This document shows, piece after piece, positions 7,388-13,604 of a stretch of 13,635 nt of DNA. Position 1 is the first letter of the stretch. Each line of letters begins with the position of its first letter. The translations under genes and the position numbers were made by a program. This DNA comes from Lachnospiraceae bacterium UBA4364. GTDB taxonomy: Bacteria; Bacillota; Clostridia; Lachnospirales; Lachnospiraceae. Where the stretch lies: contig DGSK01000056.1 of assembly GCA_002393955.1 (NCBI GenBank), forward strand, positions 1-13,635, written 5' to 3'. The notes below the pieces were generated by a model. It made no database searches, was not told where the DNA came from, and saw only the letters and a list, made by a program, of their open reading frames with translations.

Positions 7388-8296
7388 TCATGCCATTACA
7401 GACATGAACGCAGTGAGGATCGTCATCCAAAGCTCGGCAAGACAGAGGAACCAGCCTGCCAGGTCACCGTTTACGCCTCCAAAAAGCTTTTTACTTCTCA
7501 TCCAATAATACATGAACACCAGCACGGTTGTACCTATAAGCACACCGCCGGCCGCAGGATTAATACAGAGCATTGCAGCGATTACCGCAATTTCTTCTAC
7601 TATAAGTATAGCGAGTGACACTTTGTTGACACCGCTCTTATCGTTATTATTCTCCAGCTCAAGTGCTTTTTCACTATACCTTCCGGAAAACCTGAAAAGC
7701 GTTCCCTCCTTATTGGCCGAAGGAAGAACCACTGCTGAGAACGCACTCATTACACGTGCAAGCGTAAAACAAAGACACCATACCATTATCAGCTCTTCAA
7801 TGTTGTAAGGCGCAACCGGTGTTTCAGGCATTCCGATCACATTGTACTCCTGGAAAACGTCCACGCTGTAAGAAATGAGACCACCCTCAAAAGAATAGTA
7901 AAGTATCATGTATACAGCTGCAAGGAACAGGCCCACAAAGGTAATAAGTCTGATGATAGCAAAAGAACCGATATGCGGATCCTTGAGAACCTGCAGTCTT
8001 TTTTCCTTATCGCCAAAACAATTTATCGCATCGGATGAATCCATGAAACCATCCAGATGTATTCCACCTGTTATGATTATGGGGATTGCACACATTATGA
8101 CAGTCGCAGCCATGGCCGGAAGATCCCATTCCTTGAAATAATAATATACGGCATATTCCGCAGCACCCACTAAAAGACCGATCAGCGGGAAAAACACTAT
8201 CGCATGCTTCATGTCCTTTTCTTTCCACTCGAAATTAGGGACAGGAATCCTGGAATACATTGATACCGCAATACAGAATGATTTAAAAATGTTCAT
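7388..8296 (-). CDS. cobS: adenosylcobinamide-GDP ribazoletransferase (cobalamin-5'-phosphate synthase) CobS
   Basis: A 302-residue integral membrane enzyme joining activated cobinamide (AdoCbi-GDP) and alpha-ribazole (phosphate) to give adenosylcobalamin (5'-phosphate). The N-terminus MNIFKSFCIAVSMYSRIPVP is typical. The key motif GGIHLDGFMDSSDA lies at ~77-90 and is followed by DPHIGSFAII at ~106-115; these acidic residues are thought to bind Mg2+ and substrate. It is longer than the usual ~250 residues, and the extra length seems to be a loop around FQEYNVIGMPETPVAPYNIE. The start has AAGGAG about 11 nt upstream. It follows the lipoprotein gene by 23 nt and precedes cbiB by 9 nt, so all three are likely co-transcribed. 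Confidence 0.93.
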   Translation of the reverse strand: MNIFKSFCIAVSMYSRIPVPNFEWKEKDMKHAIVFFPLIGLLVGAAEYAVYYYFKEWDLPAMAATVIMCAIPIIITGGIHLDGFMDSSDAINCFGDKEKRLQVLKDPHIGSFAIIRLITFVGLFLAAVYMILYYSFEGGLISYSVDVFQEYNVIGMPETPVAPYNIEELIMVWCLCFTLARVMSAFSAVVLPSANKEGTLFRFSGRYSEKALELENNNDKSGVNKVSLAILIVEEIAVIAAMLCINPAAGGVLIGTTVLVFMYYWMRSKKLFGGVNGDLAGWFLCLAELWMTILTAFMSVMA

Positions 8297-8319
8297 TTTC
8301 TATATATCTCCTTCCGTTT

Positions 8320-10122
8320 TCAGCCTGCAAAATCAGGCATCATGATCTTTATACGTCCGCTTCCGTCGAATACCACGCCAAAATCCATACATTTGTATCC
8401 GGCAGTACTGTCATCCAGATAATATTCTATCGGCACATTGTAATCACCATATTCATCCATATTGGATTCACTGAAGAAAGTATCCCCAAAACCATGCTCG
8501 GTGATGATCTCATAAAGAGCATCGGCCCCGCCTTCGGGATACTCGCCCTCAAGCCCCGGAAATGCCTTCAGAACGAAATCAGAAGAAAGCTCATACTTTT
8601 CTCCGGCAAAAGCCATTTCAGCTTCCATAGACTCCTCTTCACCGCTTTCATCCAGATAGCAGGAATAATTCTGTCCCAGTACTGCCGCCGGCTTATCCCC
8701 TTCTTCCTCGAAAAGATATATCCTCATGGGAATATAATCGTCGTACTCATCATATATCAGGCTGCTTTGCTCAAGACTGTCTGTATCTGCGATACCGTAA
8801 TCTGTTGCCAGTATCCTGTAGCTGTATCTCCATCCGATGTCATCAGCCCAGGTGTGAAGACCGGTATTTGCCATATAATACAGTTTACCGTCAATATAAG
8901 CACCATGATCTACGAAAGTATAAACCACCCCGGGATCAGCTTCGGTTCCGGAAAAAAGATTGATACCGGTGCAAACCCTTTTTCCGCTTTCATCAAAGTA
9001 AAACAATTCCATATTTTCATTTTTATAGTCGAGATCATAATTGGTCAGACCATACGAAACACTGCAGGGCCTGCCCTCTGTCATTACCATCTCGCCATCC
9101 TTAAGGATAAATGCAGAACATTCCGCATCAGTATCCTCAACAACAGCAGTATGATCCGGACCATCAACATCTGCCACAAAAGTAAAAACACTCTGAAGCA
9201 TATTCATGGTTCCCGCATAGTAGCCTCCGGATATGTAAATCTTCCGGCCATCTGTTTCAAATTCTTCAACCGAAGGATATCCAAGCTCATCGCTGTATTC
9301 AATGCTTCCCAGCTCATACCTGTCCCCTGTAAGAGGATTTTCGCTTATTACACGTATAAGATCATACTTCCAGTCTGCGTAGATTATATAGTCACCGCAC
9401 ACCCCGAAAGCTTCCGGCGAATCCACGTCACTTAAGTCAAGATATTCCTTGCCATCCCTGTATACCATGTATGTATTCGGTCCGCCATAAATATAATTCT
9501 CTATAGCGTAAAAACTTCCGTCGTCACTTATACTCTTTACGTTTCCGTCAGCGATCACCTGCTCGCCGCTTCCGTCCGGGCTGATGGAATATACCACACT
9601 CTTGATCAGATCGGTACCGGCATATCCGGAATCATCGGCATCACTGTTGTCTGCGGATGATACCATCTTCATTCCGTAGAATCTTCCGTCATAATAAAAG
9701 AAATCACCATATCCCGTGTCAGCAAATGCAACCGTTGGGGCAGTCTCACCATCCTTTATTTTCATCATCCTGCCATTTCCACCATCAGCGCTCGCATTTG
9801 TAAAATTTCCGGTAAGGTCCATAACATCACCATCATACTGTCTGAAATAAACCGTATCTCCGACTTTTACAAACTGGCTTCCGTTATTTTTAACGATTTC
9901 AGATATTTCATTATCCACTGCAGCGCTGCCACTGTCTCCGGTGCTGCCATTTCCTTCCGGATGTTCCGTATCCTCACTGCCTTTGCCGTCTTCACTAACA
10001 CCACCTTCGTCCAGTTCCTGCTGACCTGAAGTTCCGGAATGGTCCGTCGGGCTGCATCCCGTCAGCATTCCACAGGAAAGAGCAGCTGTCATCATTATTA
10101 TAAATAACCCGTGCTTTTTCAT
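8320..10122 (-). CDS. secreted lipoprotein with propeller-like repeats, function unknown
   Basis: A 600-residue protein with a type II signal peptide: a basic start, a hydrophobic core and the lipobox LTGC with the lipidated C23. Residues ~24-72 are a Ser/Gly/Glu-rich linker. From ~75 to ~450 there are repeated short units of the form 'YIYYxDG', for example VYFRQYDGD, FFYYDGRFYGMK, YIIYADWKYD and YIDGKLYYMANTG. This resembles the DUF5050-type beta-propeller of Clostridia. The last ~120 residues look like a separate acidic domain. The ATG has GGAGGGG about 4 nt upstream. It stands first in the apparent operon with cobS and cbiB, 23 nt before cobS. A corrinoid-related surface role is possible, but nothing in the protein itself shows it; equally it may just share the transcript. 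Confidence 0.75.
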   Translation of the reverse strand: MKKHGLFIIMMTAALSCGMLTGCSPTDHSGTSGQQELDEGGVSEDGKGSEDTEHPEGNGSTGDSGSAAVDNEISEIVKNNGSQFVKVGDTVYFRQYDGDVMDLTGNFTNASADGGNGRMMKIKDGETAPTVAFADTGYGDFFYYDGRFYGMKMVSSADNSDADDSGYAGTDLIKSVVYSISPDGSGEQVIADGNVKSISDDGSFYAIENYIYGGPNTYMVYRDGKEYLDLSDVDSPEAFGVCGDYIIYADWKYDLIRVISENPLTGDRYELGSIEYSDELGYPSVEEFETDGRKIYISGGYYAGTMNMLQSVFTFVADVDGPDHTAVVEDTDAECSAFILKDGEMVMTEGRPCSVSYGLTNYDLDYKNENMELFYFDESGKRVCTGINLFSGTEADPGVVYTFVDHGAYIDGKLYYMANTGLHTWADDIGWRYSYRILATDYGIADTDSLEQSSLIYDEYDDYIPMRIYLFEEEGDKPAAVLGQNYSCYLDESGEEESMEAEMAFAGEKYELSSDFVLKAFPGLEGEYPEGGADALYEIITEHGFGDTFFSESNMDEYGDYNVPIEYYLDDSTAGYKCMDFGVVFDGSGRIKIMMPDFAG

Positions 10123-10158
10123 GTTTCCCCTCCAAATAGTATTTCCTCATAAATTCAG

Positions 10159-10185
10159 AGTATACAATCTATATTATTTTATCAA
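10159..10185 (-). promoter_or_regulatory. candidate promoter for the lipoprotein-cobS-cbiB unit
   Basis: On the minus strand TTGATA (10180-10185) and TATACT (10159-10164) each match consensus at five of six positions, but the spacer is only 15 nt. The predicted start lies roughly 30 nt before the lipoprotein ATG, leaving no room for a leader riboswitch. I see no B12-box-like sequence in the whole 159-nt divergent gap. Confidence 0.4.
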
Positions 10186-10230
10186 AAGTTTGCCTGATAG
10201 TGTCATAAAATATGTTAAAATCTCTATGTT

Positions 10231-10244
10231 TGCAGTAAACTGCA
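10231..10244. promoter_or_regulatory. perfect 14-bp palindrome in the divergent lipoprotein/TraX gap
   Basis: TGCAGT, AA, ACTGCA forms a perfect two-fold symmetric site 38 nt before the TraX-family start and upstream of the lipoprotein promoter candidate. Size and place suit a repressor operator, but such a palindrome can occur by chance in AT-rich spacer. Confidence 0.3.
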
Positions 10245-10281
10245 TACTGAAAAAAGTTTTTGCGTACAGATGTTTTAATAT

Positions 10282-11067
10282 ATGAAATATGAAAATCACT
10301 CAAACTCAGATAAAGACCGCCCCCGGAAAGTCTTTTTTCACTGCTTATCCGGGGCTGTACTCAAATGGATAGCCATTGTTACCATGCTTATTGATCATTT
10401 TGCCGTGGCAGTCTACAAGCCTGCCCTGCGCAATGACTTTGCTATCCGTCCCGCCCTTGAACAGTACTATGACATAATGAGGGATACCGGACGAATAGCT
10501 TTTCCGATCTTTATATTTCTCCTTATAGAGGGCTACAGACATACAAAAAATTCCGGCAAGTACCTGCTTCGACTTATCATATTTGCAATCATATCCGAGC
10601 TGCCCTTTGATCTGGCACTCTTCGGCAGAATCTTTTTTCCGGAAAAACAGAATGTATTCTTCACACTGATAATCGGTTTCCTTGTTATATTTACCATAGA
10701 TCATATAAACAGGGAACTGCGTTCAAGATTTGACATGACTTCCGGCTTGCATTTTTACGAAATCCCTTTATACGCAGGCATGATCGCAGTCGGATGTGCT
10801 GCCGCATATTTTCTAAAGACAGACTATTCATATGTCGGTGTACTTGCCATCTGTATAATGTGGCTGATGAGGGAAAAGCCGGTTACGGGAGCGATAATGA
10901 GCTGTTTTTCACTGCTTCTTTCCTCAGACAGGGAAATTTTCGCCTTCATAGCAATCCTGCCAATACTTCTCTATAATGGAAAAAGAGGACATCAGATAAA
11001 ATATATTTTCTACATATTTTATCCTGCCCATCTTCTTATACTATGGCTGATACACAGATTACTGTAA
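10282..11067 (+). CDS. TraX family integral membrane protein
   Basis: A 261-residue polytopic protein. TraX marks: LKWIAIVTMLIDHFA near residues 27-41, GRIAFPIFIFLLIEGYRHTKN, KYLLRLIIFAIISELPFDLA, QNVFFTLIIGF and a C-terminal YPAHLLILWLIHRLL. In the F plasmid TraX N-acetylates pilin. Chromosomal homologues in Clostridia stand outside conjugation genes and are probably acyltransferases acting at the membrane on some other substrate (inference). No other transfer gene is present here. The ATG at 10282 lacks a clear ribosome site and no better start precedes the first membrane helix, so translation may be weak. The polar N-terminus (KYENHSNSDKDRPRK) is cytoplasmic by charge. Its TAA touches the whiA stop with no gap. 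Confidence 0.87.
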   Translation: MKYENHSNSDKDRPRKVFFHCLSGAVLKWIAIVTMLIDHFAVAVYKPALRNDFAIRPALEQYYDIMRDTGRIAFPIFIFLLIEGYRHTKNSGKYLLRLIIFAIISELPFDLALFGRIFFPEKQNVFFTLIIGFLVIFTIDHINRELRSRFDMTSGLHFYEIPLYAGMIAVGCAAAYFLKTDYSYVGVLAICIMWLMREKPVTGAIMSCFSLLLSSDREIFAFIAILPILLYNGKRGHQIKYIFYIFYPAHLLILWLIHRLL

Positions 11068-11988
11068 CTAAAAACCGGTATGATGAAGTTTAAGTTTATT
11101 TCTGTATTCTTCCGCCAATTCAGAAAGCTTTCTGAGTCTGTGGTTTACTCCGGACTTGCCTATAGGCGGGTCCAGCAGTTCCCCTAATTCTTTTAACGGA
11201 AGGTCCGGATTCTCAATACGGATATGCGCCATTACACTTAAGTTTTCAGGAAGACAGTCCAGTCCAACATTATCTCTCAGGTATTCAATATCTTCTATCT
11301 GACGCCCCGCGGCCGCAGCAAGTTTTTTTGCATTTGCTGCATCACAGTTGACAGCACGGTTCACATCATTGCGGACTTCCCTTTCGATTCTAAGATTCTC
11401 AAGATGCATAAGCGCACGATGCGCACCTATAACATTTAATAGTTCCGCTATACACTCGCTTTCCTTTATATAGACTACAACGCGGCCCTTTCTAACCATC
11501 CGGTGCGCCTTTATATCAAAATCCTTAAGCAGCCTTATCAGCTGTGTAGCCTGTCTGTCCGAAACACAGACGTATTCACAGTGGTAATTTTTCTCCGGAT
11601 CGCTGATGGAACCAAGACATAAAAACATAGCAGTAAGGGCAGCGCGCCTGCAGCAGCTGTTCTTCAAAAGTATACCGGATATTTCCTGAGGATCCGTGAT
11701 ATCAGTATCCGGATTGAATTTAATCGAATTTAAAACAGATGATAAACTTTTTTCTGAGATATAAATGGAATTCTCGACCTTCTCAGCTGTTTCCGGACCG
11801 TATGTTTTATTCAGAAGATTAACTATACGTTCCGTCAGCATCAGGTTTTCTGCGTCAAATACTATCCTGCCGCTCTCATCCTTTTTGGCGCAGCATATAA
11901 AAATAGCCGCCAATTCAGCAAGCTGGCAGTGCCTGGCAGTATTCTCACGGGAATATATCTCATTTTTTATATCCGAAGTAAATGACAT
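11068..11988 (-). CDS. whiA: DNA-binding protein WhiA
   Basis: A 306-residue WhiA of normal length. The N-terminus MSFTSDIKNEIY opens the LAGLIDADG-homing-endonuclease-like domain (to about residue 200). The C-terminal helix-turn-helix contains LPLKELGELLDPPIGKSGVNHRL, the most conserved part of the family. WhiA is a cell-division and chromosome-linked DNA-binding protein in Bacillus and a sporulation regulator in Streptomyces. In many Firmicutes it follows rapZ and yvcK; here those neighbours are absent and a bioD remnant lies 45 nt upstream. The ATG has no clear Shine-Dalgarno (GGCGATGAATTATTGAT precedes it). It overlaps no intact gene, so how it is translated well is unclear. Its transcript may start at the promoter near 12486-12514. 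Confidence 0.95.
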   Translation of the reverse strand: MSFTSDIKNEIYSRENTARHCQLAELAAIFICCAKKDESGRIVFDAENLMLTERIVNLLNKTYGPETAEKVENSIYISEKSLSSVLNSIKFNPDTDITDPQEISGILLKNSCCRRAALTAMFLCLGSISDPEKNYHCEYVCVSDRQATQLIRLLKDFDIKAHRMVRKGRVVVYIKESECIAELLNVIGAHRALMHLENLRIEREVRNDVNRAVNCDAANAKKLAAAAGRQIEDIEYLRDNVGLDCLPENLSVMAHIRIENPDLPLKELGELLDPPIGKSGVNHRLRKLSELAEEYRNKLKLHHTGF

Positions 11989-12033
11989 ATCAATAATTCA
12001 TCGCCACTAATATATATCCTGTCCTCATTCAAG

Positions 12034-12465
12034 TCAAGGACATACCGTAAGATCACGGCTGTCAGGAGCGGCAACTGCCAGTACATGGATCTTACTGAGC
12101 TCCTCTATCATATAATAATTATCTTTCTGCATGAGGTCACCTGTATAGTTATTCAGGATAATACCTTCAATCTCTATTTCAAGACTGCGGATATACGCTA
12201 CCGTCGTCACCACATTATGAATTGTGCCCAGTCCGGCATCCGCTACAATAATTACAGACAGCCCAAGTGCTTTTACCACATTTGGAAGCAGGATCTTTGC
12301 TTTGTCATCATAACGGATAGGACATACAATACCACCGCTGCCTTCCACAACGGTAAAACCATGGCTGTCCCTGACAGCGTGGTAATCCGAGATAACCTTT
12401 TCCATTTCAATAGGACGGTCATTGATCCTGGCTGCAAGATGAGGGGACACCGCCTCACTAAGATA
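12034..12465 (-). pseudogene. bioD: 5'-truncated bioD (dethiobiotin synthetase) remnant
   Basis: About 144 codons match the C-terminal two thirds of BioD: EAVSPHLAARINDRP, then TVVEGSGGIVCPI, then VIIVADAGLGTIHNVVTT and IEGIILNNYTGDLM. BioD normally has about 220-240 residues and starts with a P-loop GTxTxxGKT that binds ATP. No such sequence exists in any frame upstream; the frame meets a stop at 12508-12510 after AT-rich non-coding DNA. The first residues of family shape are at about 12465. The end (LTVCP then stop at 12034) also looks a little short. In another frame the DNA after codon V continues open past the whiA start (YVLDLNEDRIYISGDELL), which might be a frameshifted tail, but I cannot confirm that. 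Lacking its ATP site, the product could not be a working synthetase. GTG at 12450 is a poor start. Confidence 0.75.
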
Positions 12466-12485
12466 AAATAAAATGACAATAAATG

Positions 12486-12514
12486 AGTTTATGACTTTTA
12501 GCCTGAATTGTCAA
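12486..12514 (-). promoter_or_regulatory. sigma-A type promoter reading into the bioD remnant and whiA
   Basis: On the minus strand a perfect TTGACA (12509-12514), a 17-nt spacer and TAAACT (12486-12491, four of six) form a good promoter. The predicted start is near 12479, just before the first recognisable bioD codons. It would make whiA mRNA with a ~490-nt leader made of the dead gene. The ~150 nt between this box and the tRNA terminator hold nothing else I recognise. Confidence 0.55.
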
Positions 12515-12663
12515 CCTATCTTCAGTTATGGGTAACATTTCGGATAATTAAGAACAGTTATAGCGGATCTCTTATTCCGGAAAAATACATATATTACAGT
12601 TGCCTTACGTTAAAGAGTATGAGAAGAATAAAATGAAATATTTTTCCTGCATAGATAAATTTG

Positions 12664-12706
12664 CAAAATAAAAATTCCGGTCAATTCTTATGAATATGAC
12701 CGGAAT
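12664..12706 (-). terminator. intrinsic terminator of the tRNA cluster
   Basis: On the minus strand ATTCCGGTCA and TGACCGGAAT pair perfectly (10 bp), with further ATTC/GAAT pairing inside the loop. TTTTTATTTT follows immediately. It lies 18 nt after the end of tRNA-Lys and is the only strong terminator in the window. Confidence 0.9.
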
Positions 12707-12723
12707 CCATCATCTTGTTTTAA

Positions 12724-12796
12724 TGAGCCACGCGGGACTCGAACCCGCGACAACTTGATTAAAAGTCAAGTGCTCTACCACCTGAGCTAGTAGCCC
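12724..12796 (-). tRNA. trnK: tRNA-Lys (anticodon TTT)
   Basis: A 73-nt cloverleaf on the minus strand. Acceptor GGGCTAC pairs with GTGGCTC using two G.U pairs, the anticodon loop is CTTTTAA, and the T-arm GCGGG TTCGAGT CCCGC is followed by discriminator A. CCA is not encoded. It is the last gene of the cluster. Confidence 0.96.
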
Positions 12797-12799
12797 ATC

Positions 12800-12827
12800 A
12801 CTCTTATATAAGTCATTATATAAAAGT
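12800..12827 (-). other. 12-bp tetraloop hairpin in the Phe-Lys spacer
   Basis: The spacer is 34 nt and nearly all of it folds. In the minus-strand RNA ACUUUUAUAUAA pairs with UUAUAUAAGAGU around the loop UGAC. All 12 pairs form, one as U.G; on the plus strand that pair would be a C.A mismatch. Confidence 0.6.
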
Positions 12828-12830
12828 AAA

Positions 12831-12903
12831 TGCCCAGAGCCGGAATCGAACCAGCGACACGTGGATTTTCAGTCCACTGCTCTACCAACTGAGCTATCTG
12901 GGC
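12831..12903 (-). tRNA. trnF: tRNA-Phe (anticodon GAA)
   Basis: A 73-nt cloverleaf: acceptor GCCCAGA/TCTGGGC, anticodon loop CTGAAAA, T-arm GCTGG TTCGATT CCGGC with one T.G pair, discriminator A. CCA is not encoded. It lies between fMet and Lys in the cluster. Confidence 0.96.
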
Positions 12904-12910
12904 ATATTCA

Positions 12911-13001
12911 AGAGTAACAATTTACTCTGTTCCAACAACAGCAGATCACTGTTATTGCTTTATTAAGTTTTTTCGTGACAAGACTTTTGTCTTTTCACAA
13001 A
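12911..13001 (-). other. three consecutive hairpins in the fMet-Phe spacer
   Basis: (a) 12911-12928: AGAGTAA/TTACTCT, perfect 7 bp, 4-nt loop. (b) 12933-12957: on minus, CAATAACAG pairs with CTGTTGTTG, 9 bp with one U.G, 7-nt loop. (c) 12972-13001: GUGAAAAGAC and GUCUUGUCAC around AAAA with one A.G mismatch, extended by three outer pairs of which one is U.G on minus. None is followed by a U-run on the minus strand, so they are not terminators for the cluster. Confidence 0.55.
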
Positions 13002-13002
13002 G

Positions 13003-13076
13003 TAGCGGGGACAGGATTTGAACCTGTGACCTTCGGGTTATGAGCCCGACGAGCTTCCAGACTGCTCCACCCCGCG
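13003..13076 (-). tRNA. trnfM: initiator tRNA-fMet (anticodon CAT)
   Basis: A 74-nt cloverleaf. It starts CGCGGGG and has three G-C pairs beside the anticodon loop (GGG CTCATAA CCC), the mark of an initiator. The first pair is open, C1 against T72; in many bacteria it is C1.A72, and either mismatch permits formylation. Discriminator A, no encoded CCA. Confidence 0.95.
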
Positions 13077-13086
13077 TCATTATCGG

Positions 13087-13112
13087 ATTCATAATAAAAA
13101 AAAATTATAAAT
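13087..13112 (-). other. 9-bp hairpin in the Tyr-fMet spacer
   Basis: On the minus strand AUUUAUAAU pairs with AUUAUGAAU around a loop of eight U. One pair is U.G; on the plus strand it would be C.A. AT-rich sequence makes chance pairing more likely here than in the other spacers. Confidence 0.4.
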
Positions 13113-13115
13113 TCA

Positions 13116-13197
<82 letters not shown>

Positions 13198-13199
13198 AT

Positions 13200-13241
13200 A
13201 GCCAATATTTTGGCTTACTCTGCATTTATCTCTAAATACAG
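13200..13241 (-). other. two tetraloop hairpins in the Val-Tyr spacer
   Basis: (a) 13220-13241: on minus, CUGUAUUUA pairs with UAAAUGCAG around GAGA, nine pairs including one U.G that would be C.A on plus. (b) 13200-13215: AGCCAA/TTGGCT around AATA, perfect 6 bp. Together they fill most of the 47-nt spacer. Confidence 0.55.
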
Positions 13242-13244
13242 AAA

Positions 13245-13317
13245 TGGAAGTTACAGGGCTCGAACCTGTGACCCTCTGCTTGTAAGGCAGATGCTCTCCC
13301 AGCTGAGCTAAACTTCC
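13245..13317 (-). tRNA. trnV: tRNA-Val (anticodon TAC)
   Basis: A 73-nt cloverleaf: acceptor GGAAGTT/AACTTCC, anticodon stem TCTGC/GCAGA with loop CTTACAA, T-arm ACAGG TTCGAGC CCTGT. Discriminator A, no encoded CCA. Confidence 0.96.
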
Positions 13318-13327
13318 ATTTTATCTT

Positions 13328-13518
13328 ACTGGGTTATCCAGTTTATATTTATGCACACAGCTCACGCTGTAAGCAATCATATCATTTTCTTGTGCTCCGC
13401 ACAATCCCTTCAAGAATCGGTTTCGCACAGTCTCAGAAGAATTTGCTCTGCAAATTCTTCGAAACTCATTACTTGCGCTTTGCGAAAGCGCCCTTGCGCT
13501 GAGCAACCTTAGCGCAAG
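13328..13518. repeat. array of six perfect short inverted repeats in the Asp-Val spacer
   Basis: The 213-nt spacer is far longer than the others (34-99 nt). Plus-strand hairpins: 13328-13342 ACTGG/CCAGT, 5-nt loop; 13357-13370 ACAGC/GCTGT, 4-nt loop; 13390-13404 TTGTGC/GCACAA, loop TCC; 13436-13460 GAAGAATTTGC/GCAAATTCTTC, 11 bp, loop TCT; 13475-13491 GCGCTTT/AAAGCGC, loop GCG; 13493-13518 CTTGCGCT/AGCGCAAG, 10-nt loop. Three have 3-nt loops. CTTGCGCT also occurs at 13472-13479, so the last two can re-pair. A 61-codon open frame crosses the array, but it has no family look and its codons are dictated by the palindromes. Confidence 0.75.
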
Positions 13519-13530
13519 TTATGAGTATCG

Positions 13531-13604
13531 CGACCCAGATCGGACTCGAACCGACGCCCTCCGCCGTGACAGGGCGGCGCTCTAACCAACTGAGCCACTA
13601 GGCC
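13531..13604 (-). tRNA. trnD: tRNA-Asp (anticodon GTC)
   Basis: A 74-nt cloverleaf: acceptor GGCCTAG/CTGGGTC with two G.U pairs, anticodon loop CTGTCAC, T-arm GTCGG TTCGAGT CCGAT, and discriminator G, the identity base of tRNA-Asp. CCA is not encoded. It is the first gene of the visible cluster; the cluster promoter, or more tRNAs or rRNA, would lie to the right of the window. Confidence 0.96.

Noticed and set aside
8494..9435. 313-codon open frame on plus, opposite the lipoprotein gene
   Set aside because: It is antisense to a well supported gene with signal peptide and ribosome site; its product has no coherent domain or start signal.
12273..12479. 68-codon minus-strand frame overlapping the bioD remnant
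   Set aside because: It is out of frame with the recognisable BioD sequence and does not supply the missing P-loop part.
12034..12800. tRNA-targeted genomic island boundary at tRNA-Lys
   Set aside because: No integrase and no direct copy of the tRNA 3' end nearby; the bioD damage is better explained by plain deletion.
12972..13001. Terminator inside the tRNA cluster
   Set aside because: On the minus strand the stem is followed by GAAAAAACTT, not a U-run, and two more tRNAs follow downstream.
13321..13506. 61-codon minus-strand frame in the Asp-Val spacer
   Set aside because: It lies over the hairpin array; codons follow the palindromes and there is no ribosome site or family resemblance.
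13328..13518. CRISPR array
   Set aside because: The hairpins differ from one another and there are no equal repeats with regular spacers or cas genes.
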